Below are positions 39,483 through 50,414 of a stretch of DNA of 64,000 nt, in pieces. This DNA comes from Pseudomonas sp. ACN8. Its GTDB lineage: Bacteria; Pseudomonadota; Gammaproteobacteria; Pseudomonadales; Pseudomonadaceae. Each line of letters opens with the position of its first letter. Within the stretch, counting starts at the first letter, position 1. The position numbers were made by a program, and so were the translations under genes. The stretch spans positions 118,645 to 182,644 of the forward strand of contig NZ_MRCS01000004.1 of NCBI RefSeq assembly GCF_002303925.1. Direction: 5' to 3'. The notes below the pieces were generated by a model. That model did no database searches and was not told the origin of the DNA. It was given only the letters and a program-made list of their open reading frames with translations.

Positions 39483-41219
39483 TTACATTCGCTCCAGAGT
39501 TTCCAGGCCCAAGAGTTCCAGGCCTTGCTTGAGAGTGCGTCCGGTCAGCGCGGCGAGGCGCAGGCGGCTCTGCATTTGCGCCGGGGTATCGGCGGCGAGG
39601 ATCGGGCAGTTCTCGTAGAAGCTGGAGAACAGGCCGGCGACGTCGTACAGGTAAGTGCAGAGGATGTGCGGGGTGCCTTTTTCGGACACGTTGTTCAGCA
39701 CTTCGCCGAACTGTGCGAGCTTCGCAGCCAGTTCGTGTTCGTGCGCTGCTTCGAGGACGATCTGGCCGTCGACTTCGCTGAAGTCCTTGCCCAGCTTGCG
39801 GAACACGCCGGCCACGCGGGTGTAGGCGTACAGCAGGTACGGTGCGGTGTTGCCTTCGAAGTTGAGCATCAGGTCGAAGTTGAAGCTGTAGTCGCTGGTG
39901 CGATGCTTGGACAGGTCGGCGTATTTCACCGCGCCGATGCCCACCACCTTGGCGATGTTGCGCAACTCGGCTTCGGCAAGCTCCGGGTTCTTGTCCTTGA
40001 CCAGGGTGTAGGCACGCTCCTGGGCTTCGGTCAGCAGGTCGATCAGCTTCACGGTGCCGCCATCACGGGTCTTGAACGGACGACCGTCAGCGCCGTTCAT
40101 GGTGCCGAAGCCCATGTGTTCCATTTCCATCGGATGGGTCACGAAACCGGCCTTGCGGGCCACGGCGAACACTTGCTGGAAGTGCAGGGCCTGGCGCTGG
40201 TCCACGAAGTACAGCGCGCGATCGGCCTTGAGCTTGCCGCTGCGGTAGCGCACGGCCGCCAGGTCGGTGGTGGCGTAGAGGTAGCCGCCGTCGGCCTTGA
40301 CGATGATCACCGGCAGCGGGTCGCCGTCAGCGTTCTTGAACTCGTCGAGGAACACGCACTGGGCGCCGTTGCTCTCGACCAGCATGCCTGCGGCCTTCAA
40401 GTCGTTGACCACGTTGATCAGGTCGTCGTTGTAGGCGCTTTCGCCCATCACGTCGGCCATGGTCAGTTTGACGTTGAGCAGTTCGTAGATCTTCTGGCAG
40501 TGGGACAACGAGATGTCCTTGAACTTGGTCCACAGCGCCAGGCAGTCCGGATCGCCAGCCTGCAACTTGACCACCAGGCCACGGGCGCGGTCGGCGAACT
40601 CTTCGGACTCGTCGAAGCGTTGCTTGGCGGCGCGGTAGAAGTTCTCCAGATCCGACAGCTCGTCGCTGGTGATCGGGTTTTCCTGCAGGTAAGCCATCAG
40701 CATGCCGAACTGGGTGCCCCAGTCGCCGACGTGGTTCTGACGGATCACGGTGTCGCCAAGGAATTCCAGCACACGGGCCACGCCGTCGCCGATGATGGTC
40801 GAGCGCAGGTGGCCGACGTGCATCTCTTTGGCCAGGTTCGGTGCCGACAGGTCGACCACGGTGCGCTGCACCGGACCGGCCTTGCGTACGCCGATGTGGG
40901 CGTCGGCCAGGGCGGCGTCCAGGCGCGAGGCCAGGGCGTCGGTGTTCTGGAAGAAGTTCAGGAAGCCGGGGCCTGCGATTTCGGTCTTGGCGACGTTTTC
41001 GTCGGCCGGCAGCGCGGCGATGATTTTTTCCGCCAGGTCGCGGGGCTTCATGCCGGCCGGCTTGGCCAGCATCATGGCGATGTTGCTGGCGAAATCGCCG
41101 TTCTTCTTGTCGCGGGAGTTTTCCACCTGGATCGCCGGCGACAGGCCTTCAGGCAACACACCTTCGTTGACGAGTTGGGTGATGGCTTGTTGGATCAGCT
41201 GGCGAATGGTGTCTTTCAT
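39483..41219 (-). CDS. argS: arginyl-tRNA synthetase
   Basis: Class I aminoacyl-tRNA synthetase, 578 residues. N-terminal additional domain (residues 1-110), HIGH motif as HVGH in [20 protein letters not shown], no true KMSK but the equivalent loop [12 protein letters not shown], and an alpha-helical DALR anticodon-binding domain at the C-terminus. It is followed without a gap by the SPOR gene, so the two are co-transcribed. Confidence 0.98.
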   Translation of the reverse strand: MKDTIRQLIQQAITQLVNEGVLPEGLSPAIQVENSRDKKNGDFASNIAMMLAKPAGMKPRDLAEKIIAALPADENVAKTEIAGPGFLNFFQNTDALASRLDAALADAHIGVRKAGPVQRTVVDLSAPNLAKEMHVGHLRSTIIGDGVARVLEFLGDTVIRQNHVGDWGTQFGMLMAYLQENPITSDELSDLENFYRAAKQRFDESEEFADRARGLVVKLQAGDPDCLALWTKFKDISLSHCQKIYELLNVKLTMADVMGESAYNDDLINVVNDLKAAGMLVESNGAQCVFLDEFKNADGDPLPVIIVKADGGYLYATTDLAAVRYRSGKLKADRALYFVDQRQALHFQQVFAVARKAGFVTHPMEMEHMGFGTMNGADGRPFKTRDGGTVKLIDLLTEAQERAYTLVKDKNPELAEAELRNIAKVVGIGAVKYADLSKHRTSDYSFNFDLMLNFEGNTAPYLLYAYTRVAGVFRKLGKDFSEVDGQIVLEAAHEHELAAKLAQFGEVLNNVSEKGTPHILCTYLYDVAGLFSSFYENCPILAADTPAQMQSRLRLAALTGRTLKQGLELLGLETLERM

Positions 41220-41352
41220 GGTCTTCTCTTTCGACCGCAGGCGCGGCGGCGCATCATGCGCTGGTGGAAAAACTGGGCATTATCCGTTGCGAAGACGGGC
41301 TTGCCAACCTTAGCAGGCAGGATGTGGATGTGTGGTGACAATTCGACCGCTT

Positions 41353-41443
41353 TCGCGAGCAAGCTCGCTCCTACAGTGGATCTCGGATGTGCATAAATTC
41401 TGCATTCACCACCAAGCCCCTGTGGGAGCGAGCCTGCTCGCGA
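41353..41443. repeat. REP doublet, unlike halves
   Basis: TCGCGAGCAAGCTCGCTCCT on one side and GTGGGAGCGAGCCTGCTCGC on the other, between argS and priA. The halves differ at the central AAG/CAG and at the CCTAC/CCCAC ends. Confidence 0.8.
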
Positions 41444-41457
41444 TGGCAATCTTCAAA

Positions 41458-43677
41458 TTAATACAAATCGACCGGATCGACATCCAGAGACCAGCGCACC
41501 GCCCGCCCGCTCGGCATCTGCTCCAGCACCAGCAACCAGCTGGCCAGCAATCGATGCAAGGGGGCCCGCGCCGTAGCCTGTACCAACAGTTGCGCACGAT
41601 AACGCCCGGCCCGGCGCTCCATCGGTGCGGGGACCGGTCCCAATAACTCGATCCCGGTCAGATTCTGCTCGGCCAGCAAACGCTCCGCCTCGCTGCAGGC
41701 CTCATCCAGGAAACCTTCGGCCTGACCCGGTTTATGCGCCTCGGCCCGCAGCAGCGCCAGATGCGCAAACGGCGGCAGCCCGGCCGCACGACGTTCGCTC
41801 AAGGCCTGTTCGGCGAAGGCGAAATAGCCTTGCTCGGTCAATTGCACCAGCAGCGGGTGGTCGGCCAGGTGCGTCTGGATAATCACCTTGCCCGGCTCTT
41901 CGGCGCGACCGGCGCGGCCGGCGACCTGGACGATCAGTTGAGCCATGCGCTCGCTGGCGCGAAAGTCACCGGAGAACAGGCCGCCGTCGGCGTCGAGGAT
42001 CGACACCAGCGTCACCCGTGGAAAGTGGTGACCTTTGGCAAGCATCTGCGTGCCGATCAGGATGCACGGCTGGCCTTTTTGAATGGTCGCGAACAGCTGG
42101 TTCATTGCGTCCTTGCGCGATGTGCTGTCGCGGTCGACCCGCAGCACCGGATAGTCCGGGAACAGAATCGCCAGGCGCTCCTCGGCCCGTTCGGTGCCGG
42201 CGCCCACGGGGCGCAGATCGACCTTGTTGCACTTCGGGCACTGGCGCGGCACGCGTTCGACGTAGCCGCAATGGTGGCAGCGCAGCTCGCCATAACGCTG
42301 ATGCACGGTCATCCGCGCATCACAGCGCTGGCACTCGGACATCCAGCCACAGTCATGACACAGCAGGGTCGGGGCGAAGCCGCGGCGGTTGAGGAACACC
42401 AGAACCTGCTGCCCGGCGGCCAGGGTCTGGCCGATGGCTTGTTGCATCGGCCCGGAAATGCCGCTGTCCAGCGGGCGGCTTTTGACATCCAGGCGCAGGA
42501 AACGCGGCTGTTTGGCACCGCCGGCGCGCTCGTTCAAGCGCAGCAGCCCGTAGCGGCCGGTGTAGGCGTTGTGCAGGCTTTCCAGAGACGGGGTAGCGGA
42601 GCCGAGGACAATCGGGATGTTTTCCTGTCGCGCCCGCACCAATGCCAGATCGCGGGCGTGGTAGCGCAAACCTTCCTGCTGTTTATAGGAACCGTCGTGC
42701 TCTTCGTCGATGATGATCAGGCCGGGGTTCTTCATCGGTGTGAACAGGGCCGAGCGGGTGCCGATGATGATGTCGGCCTCGCCGTCCCGGGCGGCCAGCC
42801 AGGCCTCGAGGCGTTCGCGGTCATTGACCGCCGAATGGATCAGCGCGATACGGGCATTGAAACGCTGTTCGAAGCGCGCCAGGGTCTGCGGGCCGAGGTT
42901 GATTTCCGGGATCAGCACCAGCGCCTGCTTGCCGGCCTCGAGGGTTTCGCGGATCAACTGTAGATAGACTTCGGTCTTGCCGCTGCCGGTGACGCCGGCC
43001 AGCAGGAACGCGTGATAACTGTCGAAGCCGGCGCGAATAGCCTCATAGGCGGCGCGCTGCTCCGGGTTCAGCGCAAGTTCCGGTTGCGCCAGCCAGTGTT
43101 CGTGGCGTGCGCCCGGGGCGTGCCGGCGGATCTCGACCTGCACCAGATCCTTGGCCAGCAGCAAATCCAGGCTGTCCTTGCTCAGCATCAGTTTGCTCAG
43201 CAATTGATGAGCGACGCCGTGGGGATGCTGGGCCAGCGTGGCCAGGGCTTCACGCTGGCGCGGGGCGCGGGCGATGCGCGGATCATCGAGGCTGGCCCCC
43301 GGCGCGGCGGACCAGAAACGCTCCTGGCGCGCTTCGGCCAGCTCGCCCTGGCGCAGCAACACCGGCAGCGCCCAGCTCAAGGTGTCGCCGAGGCTGTGCT
43401 GGTAATACTGGGACGTCCACAGGCACAGCTTGAACAGTGCCGGTGGCAGCGGTGGCGTAGCGTCAAGCAGGGCCAGGGCCGGCTTGAGCTTCTCGGCCGG
43501 CACTTCGCTGGTGTCGGTGACCTCCACCAGAATGCCGATCATCTCGCGCCGGCCGAACGGTACCCGCAGGCGCATGCCAGGGTGCAGATGGACGCGCAGG
43601 ACGCCGGCCGGAGCGCGGTAGTCGAACAGGCGGCGCAGCGGCGAAGGCAGGGCGAGGCGCAAAATGGCGTTGGGCAC
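41458..43677 (-). CDS. priA: primosomal protein N' (replication restart helicase)
   Basis: DNA helicase restarting collapsed replication forks, 739 residues. An N-terminal 3'-end-binding domain, Walker A GVTGSGKTEVY, DEEH box (IIIDEEHDGSYKQQEG), then the eight-Cys double zinc motif (CHDCGWMSECQRCD, CHHCG, CPKCN) and helicase C domain with GTQMLAKGHHFP. GTG start at 43677. Divergent from rpmE, from which a REP doublet separates it. Confidence 0.97.
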   Translation of the reverse strand: MPNAILRLALPSPLRRLFDYRAPAGVLRVHLHPGMRLRVPFGRREMIGILVEVTDTSEVPAEKLKPALALLDATPPLPPALFKLCLWTSQYYQHSLGDTLSWALPVLLRQGELAEARQERFWSAAPGASLDDPRIARAPRQREALATLAQHPHGVAHQLLSKLMLSKDSLDLLLAKDLVQVEIRRHAPGARHEHWLAQPELALNPEQRAAYEAIRAGFDSYHAFLLAGVTGSGKTEVYLQLIRETLEAGKQALVLIPEINLGPQTLARFEQRFNARIALIHSAVNDRERLEAWLAARDGEADIIIGTRSALFTPMKNPGLIIIDEEHDGSYKQQEGLRYHARDLALVRARQENIPIVLGSATPSLESLHNAYTGRYGLLRLNERAGGAKQPRFLRLDVKSRPLDSGISGPMQQAIGQTLAAGQQVLVFLNRRGFAPTLLCHDCGWMSECQRCDARMTVHQRYGELRCHHCGYVERVPRQCPKCNKVDLRPVGAGTERAEERLAILFPDYPVLRVDRDSTSRKDAMNQLFATIQKGQPCILIGTQMLAKGHHFPRVTLVSILDADGGLFSGDFRASERMAQLIVQVAGRAGRAEEPGKVIIQTHLADHPLLVQLTEQGYFAFAEQALSERRAAGLPPFAHLALLRAEAHKPGQAEGFLDEACSEAERLLAEQNLTGIELLGPVPAPMERRAGRYRAQLLVQATARAPLHRLLASWLLVLEQMPSGRAVRWSLDVDPVDLY

Positions 43678-43722
43678 GCGGGGGGATCTCGATCAACAAA
43701 CAATAGTGGGCATGACATATAA

Positions 43723-43815
43723 CCTGTAGGAGTGAGCCTGCTCGCGATAGCAATCTTGCAGTCAACATTGCGGCGACTGGCAGATCGCTATCGCGAGCAG
43801 GCTCACTCCTACAGG
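43723..43815. repeat. REP doublet (GTAGGAGTGAGCCTGCTCGC type)
   Basis: Inverted pair with a centre of about 45 nt, in the divergent priA-rpmE gap. Same variant (GAGTGAGC) as 36528-36612. Confidence 0.85.
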
Positions 43816-43866
43816 GGATCGCGTATTGGGCCGGGAGCCTAGCAGACGGTCGGTCTCAGGGACAGC

Positions 43867-43894
43867 TTGCGTGATTGGCATTGTCTGGTAGAAT
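43867..43894 (+). promoter_or_regulatory. candidate sigma-70 promoter of rpmE
   Basis: TTGCGT, 16 nt, TAGAAT. Start near 43901, giving a leader of about 64 nt that holds complementary CGTGC and GCACG segments. Confidence 0.55.
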
Positions 43895-43964
43895 CCGCGG
43901 CCTAATTACGTGCGGTATTCAACAATAGTGTTGGGTGGCGGCACGCTAGCCTGAGGAAGACACC

Positions 43965-44183
43965 ATGAAAGCTGATATCCATCCAGAATACCCAGCAGTT
44001 GCTGTTACCTGCAGCTGCGGCAACAAGTTCGAAACCCGTTCGACCTTCGGCAAAGCCCTGGCGATCGACGTTTGCAACGAATGCCACCCGTTCTACACCG
44101 GTAAGCAGAAGACTCTGGACACTGGCGGCCGCGTTCAGCGCTTCGCCGACCGTTTCGGTGCTTTCGGCGCGAAAAAGGCCTAA
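43965..44183 (+). CDS. rpmE: 50S ribosomal protein bL31
   Basis: Ribosomal protein of the central protuberance, 72 residues. This is the zinc-binding (C+) form: CSC at residues 16-18 and CNEC at 37-40. It begins [24 protein letters not shown] lies upstream of the ATG. An intrinsic terminator overlaps the start of the next gene. Confidence 0.97.
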   Translation: MKADIHPEYPAVAVTCSCGNKFETRSTFGKALAIDVCNECHPFYTGKQKTLDTGGRVQRFADRFGAFGAKKA

Positions 44184-44218
44184 GGCCAATCAACTTGGGA
44201 AGCCGTTCCGGTTTTTCC

Positions 44219-45007
44219 ATGCTGATGAAAAAGGCGTCCCTCGCGGGCGCCTTTTTTATGTCCGCGATTTGGCTATCGGGCGCCCAGGCATTTTGTCCGG
44301 CACCCAGCGGTCTGACGCCTGTCGCGGTACAGCGGGTGGTGGACGGCGACACCCTGCGCCTGAGCGATGGCCGCAGCGTGCGCATGATCGGCTTGAACAC
44401 GCCGGAGCTGGGCAAGAATGGCCGTTCCGACGAACCGTTCGCGGTGGTCGCGCGCAAGCGACTCGAAGCCTTGGTGGCGGCGAGCGATGGGCAGGTTGCT
44501 TTGCTGCCAGGTAAAGACAGCCAAGACCATTACGGCCGCACCCTGGCCCATGTCTACGGTGCCGATGGCGCCAACCTCGAAGCGCAAATGCTCGCTGAGG
44601 GCCTGGGTTTTCAGGTGGCCGTGGCGCCGAATGTCGATCTGGTCACCTGTCAGCAAGCCGCAGAAAGCAGCGCTCGACAGGCGGGGCTCGGTGTATGGCG
44701 CCAGTCGCCTGTACTGAAAGCGGAGCAGATCAGCACTTCCGGTTTCGCGGTGCTCAGCGGTCGTGTGAGCAAGGTTCAACGCAATCGCGGCGGGGTTTGG
44801 ATCGAATTGCAGGATTCGGTTGTATTGAAGGTTGCGCCCAATCTCCTGGGGCGGTTCGATGCGGCCTCGCTGGAAAGGCTCGAAGGCAAGCAGATCGAGG
44901 CGCGCGGCTGGGTCCTGGATCGTTCGCGACGTGGCGGACTGAAAGAAGGGCAGGCGCGCTGGATGTTGCCCTTGACCGACCCGGTGATGCTTCAAGTCGT
45001 GCAGTGA
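44219..45007 (+). CDS. secreted thermonuclease-like (SNase) protein
   Basis: Predicted exported nuclease, 262 residues. Signal peptide MLMKKASLAGAFFMSAIWLS, then GAQA cleavage before FCPAP. The SNase domain (residues about 35-150) has VVDGDTLRLSDG, RMIGLNTPE, the DHYGRTLAHVY region and LLAEGLGF-like AQMLAEGLGF, including the catalytic Arg of NTPELG's RMIGL and YGR. A second OB-like part follows (VLSGRVSKVQRNRGGVWIEL). ATG 44219 or 44225 both suit; a TTG at 44195 has a better AAGG spacing but lengthens the n-region. The first codons coincide with a terminator. Confidence 0.85.
   Translation: MLMKKASLAGAFFMSAIWLSGAQAFCPAPSGLTPVAVQRVVDGDTLRLSDGRSVRMIGLNTPELGKNGRSDEPFAVVARKRLEALVAASDGQVALLPGKDSQDHYGRTLAHVYGADGANLEAQMLAEGLGFQVAVAPNVDLVTCQQAAESSARQAGLGVWRQSPVLKAEQISTSGFAVLSGRVSKVQRNRGGVWIELQDSVVLKVAPNLLGRFDAASLERLEGKQIEARGWVLDRSRRGGLKEGQARWMLPLTDPVMLQVVQ
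44228..44257 (+). terminator. intrinsic terminator inside the nuclease signal-peptide codons
   Basis: AAAAAGGCG (44228-44236), an 11-nt loop region with a few further pairs, CGCC then TTTTTT (44248-44257). It terminates rpmE transcription while encoding KKASLAGAFF of the nuclease signal peptide. Confidence 0.8.
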
Positions 45008-45097
45008 TAAAAAGTTGTAGACATTTTTTCCGTATATTGTGAACAGTCTAGCCCTTGTGTGCCGTGGCTCTTGGCCCAAAGTCGTAGGGCCGGGCGC

Positions 45098-45117
45098 TTG
45101 ACAGGGGTGACCGGTCA
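45098..45117 (+). promoter_or_regulatory. TTGACA plus TGACCGGTCA palindrome before malic enzyme
   Basis: A consensus -35 hexamer (45098-45103) is followed by a perfect 10-nt palindrome (45108-45117). The expected -10 position (about 45121) reads TTGTGG, which is poor, so activation or chance is possible. Confidence 0.3.
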
Positions 45118-45189
45118 GTCTTGTGGGGACTTTGCGAGGCGCGTATCCTCGCTCACCAGTCTGTCCAACAGTAAAAGCGGAATGCCAAA

Positions 45190-46458
45190 ATGTCTGATCT
45201 GAAAACTGCCGCTCTCGAATATCACGCCAATCCTCGTCCAGGGAAGCTGAGTGTCGAGCTCACCAAGGCCACTGCTACCGCTCGCGACCTGTCGCTGGCC
45301 TACAGCCCGGGCGTAGCCGAACCAGTCCGCGAGATCGCCCGCGATCCTGAACTGGCCTACAAATACACCGGCAAAGGCAACCTGGTTGCAGTCATTTCCG
45401 ATGGCACCGCGATTCTCGGCCTGGGTAACCTCGGCCCATTGGCCTCCAAGCCAGTGATGGAAGGTAAAGGCGTACTGTTCAAGCGCTTCGCCGGCATCGA
45501 CGTTTTCGACATCGAAGTCGATTCCGAAAGCCCGCAAGCCTTCATCGACACCGTCAAGCGCATCTCCATCACCTTCGGTGGCATCAACCTGGAAGACATC
45601 AAGGCACCAGAGTGCTTTGAAATCGAACGCGCTCTGATCGAGCAGTGCGATATCCCGGTATTCCACGATGACCAGCACGGCACCGCTATCGTAACCGCCG
45701 CCGGCATGATCAACGCCCTGGAAATCGCTGGCAAAACCCTGCCGGAAGCCAAGATCGTCTGCCTGGGCGCCGGCGCCGCCGCTATCTCCTGCATGAAATT
45801 GCTGGTGAGCATGGGCGCCAACATCGAAAACATCTACATGGTCGACCGTACCGGCGTGATCCACTCCGGCCGTGACGACCTGAACCAGTACAAGGCTGTG
45901 TTCGCTCACGCGACCGACAAGCGCACCCTGGCTGACGCCCTGCAAGGCGCTGACGTGTTCGTTGGTCTGTCCGGCCCGAACCTGCTGAGCGCTGAAGGTC
46001 TGCTGTCGATGGCGCCGAACCCGATCGTGTTCGCGTGCTCGAACCCTGATCCGGAAATCGCCCCGGAACTGGCGCACGCCACCCGTAACGACGTGATCAT
46101 GGCCACCGGTCGTTCCGACTACCCGAACCAGGTCAACAACGTACTGGGCTTCCCGTTCATCTTCCGTGGTGCCCTGGACGTTCGCGCCAAGCGCATCAAC
46201 GAAGAAATGAAAGTAGCTGCGGCCAACGCCCTGCGTGAACTGGCCAAGCTGCCAGTCCCTCAGGAAGTGTGCGACGCCTACGGCGGCATCAAGCTGGAAT
46301 TCGGTCGTGAGTACATCATTCCGAAGCCAATGGATGCCCGTCTGATCACCCTGATCTCCGATGCCGTGGCCAAAGCCGCCATCGAGACCGGTGTGGCGAC
46401 CCTGCCGTATCCGAAGAACTACCCGCTCAAAAGCGTGGATGACGTGTTCAACGGCTAA
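45190..46458 (+). CDS. maeB: malic enzyme, short form
   Basis: Oxidative decarboxylation of malate to pyruvate, generating reduced nicotinamide cofactor; 422 residues. It has only the malic-enzyme domains, without the C-terminal phosphotransacetylase-like domain of E. coli MaeB. Catalytic Tyr is in LAYSPGVAEP, Lys in the GKGNLVAVISDGTAILGLGN region (catalytic Lys follows in MEGKGVLFKRF), metal ligands in FHDDQHGTAI, and the Rossmann motif is GAGAAAISC. NADP preference is assumed from the family. Confidence 0.94.
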   Translation: MSDLKTAALEYHANPRPGKLSVELTKATATARDLSLAYSPGVAEPVREIARDPELAYKYTGKGNLVAVISDGTAILGLGNLGPLASKPVMEGKGVLFKRFAGIDVFDIEVDSESPQAFIDTVKRISITFGGINLEDIKAPECFEIERALIEQCDIPVFHDDQHGTAIVTAAGMINALEIAGKTLPEAKIVCLGAGAAAISCMKLLVSMGANIENIYMVDRTGVIHSGRDDLNQYKAVFAHATDKRTLADALQGADVFVGLSGPNLLSAEGLLSMAPNPIVFACSNPDPEIAPELAHATRNDVIMATGRSDYPNQVNNVLGFPFIFRGALDVRAKRINEEMKVAAANALRELAKLPVPQEVCDAYGGIKLEFGREYIIPKPMDARLITLISDAVAKAAIETGVATLPYPKNYPLKSVDDVFNG

Positions 46459-46478
46459 GCCGTTGTAGCGCTTCAACG

Positions 46479-46513
46479 AAAAGCCCCGGCTTGTGAGAGT
46501 CGGGGCTTTTTTT
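46479..46513 (+). terminator. intrinsic terminator of malic enzyme gene
   Basis: AAAAGCCCCGGC - loop - (T)CGGGGCTTTTTTT, a strong GC stem and T-run about 20 nt after the stop. Confidence 0.93.
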
Positions 46514-46549
46514 GTGTCTGACAGTTTTGCGCCACCTGTCAGGGCCTCT

Positions 46550-46609
46550 TCGCGAGCAAGCTCGCACACATTGGAATGCGTACCCCTGTGGGAGCGAGCC
46601 TGCTCGCGA
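46550..46609. repeat. REP doublet, one arm truncated
   Basis: TCGCGAGCAAGCTCG then a shortened CACACA end, and a full GTGGGAGCGAGCCTGCTCGC, between two terminators in the convergent maeB-ponA gap. Confidence 0.75.
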
Positions 46610-46637
46610 TGGCGGTGTTACAAGAAACCCGGATATC

Positions 46638-46674
46638 AAAAAGCCCCGCCTTCAAAAGAAGAGCGGGGCTTTTT
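46638..46674 (-). terminator. intrinsic terminator of ponA
   Basis: AAAAAGCCCCGC (46638-46649) and GCGGGGCTTTTT (46663-46674). It is symmetric, so it can stop transcription in both directions; it lies 16 nt past the ponA stop. Confidence 0.9.
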
Positions 46675-46690
46675 GCCTTGCGTCATCCAA

Positions 46691-49135
46691 TCAGAACAAA
46701 TCGATCGGTGCCGCTTCATCCGCCGGCAGCGGGCTGCCAGGTGCCAGGCCGTTGCCCAGTTCGTTCCCCGACGGTGGCGTATCTTCGACCTTGAACAGTT
46801 CGAAGTAGGCCCCCGGGGTGCCCGGGCTGGCCGCGCGGCCGCTGATCGGATCGACTCGCAGGCTGAGGATGCCTTCTGGCTCCGGTTGCGTATGTGGCGG
46901 TTTGCCTTTGAGCGCGGCGCCCATGTAGTTCATCCAGATCGGCAGCGCGACGGTGCCGCCGAATTCCTTGCGGCCGAGGCTTTCCGGTTGGTCGAAACCG
47001 GTCCACACGGTCGTCACGTAATCGGCGTTGTAGCCGGAGAACCAGGCATCCTTGGATTCGTTGGTCGTACCGGTCTTGCCGGCAATGTCAGGGCGACCCA
47101 GGGCCAGCGCACGGCGGCCGGTGCCGAGCTTGATCACGTCCTCAAGCATGCTGTTGAGGATGTACGTGGTGCGCCCGTCAACGATGCGTTCGGCCACGGC
47201 GGGAGCTTGTGGCGTCGACGTAGTGCCCGGGGCTTCGCCCGGTGTTGCGTTGACCGTGAAGGCTTGAGGGGCGGCTGGCGCGGCAATGCCATCGCTGGCG
47301 GCGCCGCCCTGAGGCACGCTCGGCGGGTTGGCGACGAACAGCGTGTCGCCGTTGCGGCTTTCGATCTTGTCGATGATGAACGGGGTGATTTTGTAGCCGC
47401 CGTTGGCGAAGGTACTCCAGCCGGTGGCGATTTCCATTGGCGTCAGGGTCGCGGTGCCCAGCGCCAGGGACAGGTTGGGCGGCAGGTCCTGTTTGTTGAA
47501 GCCGAAGCGCGTGATGTAGTCGATGGTCTTGCCGACGCCCATCGCCTGCAGCAAGCGGATCGACACCAGGTTGCGTGACTTGTACAGCGCTTCACGCAGG
47601 CGGATCGGGCCGAGGAAGGTGTTGGTGTCGTTCTTCGGGCGCCAGACCTTGTCCAGGTACTCGTCGACGAACACGATCGGTGCGTCGTTCACCAGGCTGG
47701 AGGCGGTGTAGCCGCTATCCAGCGCAGCGGCGTAGACGAAGGGTTTGAAGCTCGAGCCCGGTTGGCGCTTGGCCTGCAATGCGCGGTTGTAATTGCTCTG
47801 CTCGAAGGCGAAGCCGCCGACCAGCGAACGAATGGCGCCGTTCTGCGGATCCAGGGACACCAGCGCGCCCTGTGCCTGCGGGATCTGGCTGAACTTCAGC
47901 GAGTTGTCCGGCTGACGCTGCACGCGAATCAGATCGCCGACCTGGGCCACGTCCGAGGGTTGTTTCGGGTTGGCGCCCATGCTGTTGGTGTTCAGGAACG
48001 GCCGGGCCCACTTCATGGTGTCCCAGTTCACGTGTTCCTGGCCGGTGCGGGTCAGCACTTGCAGGCCGTTCTTGTCGACCTGGGTCACGATGGCCGGTTC
48101 CAGGCCGCTGATGATGCGTTGTTTGGTCAACTCGGTTGCCCAGGCTTCGCGAGTCTTGCCCGGCAGCCGCGACTCAGGCCCGCGATAGCCGTGGCGCTGA
48201 TCGTAGGTCATCAGACCTTCGTGGACCGCCGTGTTGGCCAGTTCCTGGAGGTCGCTCGGCACCGTGGTGGTGACGCGGAAGCCCTCGGTATACGCATCGC
48301 TGCCATAACGCCCGACCATTTCGGCACGGGCCATTTCGGCGATGTACGGGGCGTTCACTTCCGGCGTCGGCACGTGATAGCTGGCGTTCAGCGGCTCGTT
48401 GATCGCCGCGGTGTAGTCGGCCTCGCTGATTTTTCCGAGCTTGTACATGCGCCCCAGGATCCAGTCGCGACGCTCCTTGCTGCGCGCTGGGTTGGCCAGC
48501 GGGTTGAAACGCGACGGCGCCTTGGGCAGGCCGGCGATCATTGCCATTTGCGCCAGGCTGACATCGCGGATTGATTTGCCGTAATAGACCTGCGCCGCCG
48601 CCTCGATACCGTAGGCACGGTTACCCAGATAGATCTTGTTGACGTACAGCTCGAGGATCTCGTCCTTGGTCAGCTGACGTTCGATCTGCAGGGCCAGGAG
48701 GATTTCGGTGGTCTTGCGCGAAAAGCTGCGTTCGCTGGTCAGGAAGAAGTTCTTCGCCACCTGCATGGTGATCGTGCTGCCGCCGGACTGGATGTGCCCG
48801 CTTTTGACCAGCTGGGTCGCGGCACGCATCAGGCTGCTCGGATCGACGCCGTAGTGGTTGGCGAAATTGTCGTCTTCAGCACTTAGTAACGCATTGATGA
48901 AATTGGGGGGAATGTCGGCGAAACGGATCGGCGTACGGCGCATTTCGCCAAACTCTGCGATCAACTTGTTATCGCTGCTGTAGACCCGCAAAGGGATCTG
49001 CAACTGGATGCTTCTCAGCGCCTCCACGGACGGAAGTCCGGGACTAAGGTAAAGGTACGCCCCGCTCAGACCCAGAAGGAGTCCGCAGAAAACCGCGACG
49101 ATGGACCAACCGAAAAACTTCAGCAGACGAATCAA
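46691..49135 (-). CDS. ponA: penicillin-binding protein 1A
   Basis: Bifunctional class A PBP, 814 residues from TTG 49135. N-terminal membrane anchor (WSIVAVFCGLLLGLSGAYLYL), GT51 glycosyltransferase with catalytic Glu in SAEDDNFANHYGVD, an OB-like insert, and transpeptidase with SxxK (GSSFKPFVYA) and KTGT. ODP-type insert and a Pro/Ala-rich stretch near residues 680-720 lie before the end. The upstream frame is open to 49327 with alternative starts; the TTG gives the family N-terminus (IRLLKFFGW) but has no good ribosome-binding site, so the start is uncertain. Divergent from pilM. Confidence 0.94.
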   Translation of the reverse strand: MIRLLKFFGWSIVAVFCGLLLGLSGAYLYLSPGLPSVEALRSIQLQIPLRVYSSDNKLIAEFGEMRRTPIRFADIPPNFINALLSAEDDNFANHYGVDPSSLMRAATQLVKSGHIQSGGSTITMQVAKNFFLTSERSFSRKTTEILLALQIERQLTKDEILELYVNKIYLGNRAYGIEAAAQVYYGKSIRDVSLAQMAMIAGLPKAPSRFNPLANPARSKERRDWILGRMYKLGKISEADYTAAINEPLNASYHVPTPEVNAPYIAEMARAEMVGRYGSDAYTEGFRVTTTVPSDLQELANTAVHEGLMTYDQRHGYRGPESRLPGKTREAWATELTKQRIISGLEPAIVTQVDKNGLQVLTRTGQEHVNWDTMKWARPFLNTNSMGANPKQPSDVAQVGDLIRVQRQPDNSLKFSQIPQAQGALVSLDPQNGAIRSLVGGFAFEQSNYNRALQAKRQPGSSFKPFVYAAALDSGYTASSLVNDAPIVFVDEYLDKVWRPKNDTNTFLGPIRLREALYKSRNLVSIRLLQAMGVGKTIDYITRFGFNKQDLPPNLSLALGTATLTPMEIATGWSTFANGGYKITPFIIDKIESRNGDTLFVANPPSVPQGGAASDGIAAPAAPQAFTVNATPGEAPGTTSTPQAPAVAERIVDGRTTYILNSMLEDVIKLGTGRRALALGRPDIAGKTGTTNESKDAWFSGYNADYVTTVWTGFDQPESLGRKEFGGTVALPIWMNYMGAALKGKPPHTQPEPEGILSLRVDPISGRAASPGTPGAYFELFKVEDTPPSGNELGNGLAPGSPLPADEAAPIDLF

Positions 49136-49322
49136 GGCTTTTGGATATCCAGGGTAAAAAATGAATTGGGCAACAGGGTTCAGGCTAAATGAGAACGACC
49201 CGCGCTTGAGCAAATGCGGAAAAAAACGCTGGGCATTATAAGCATTTTTCTGATCGGGAGCGTGGCTGGCGCTGCTGTCAAGACGGGCGGATTGAACGCA
49301 ATGGACATTGCAGAGTCCGTAA

Positions 49323-50413
<1,091 letters not shown>

Positions 50414-50414
<1 letters not shown>

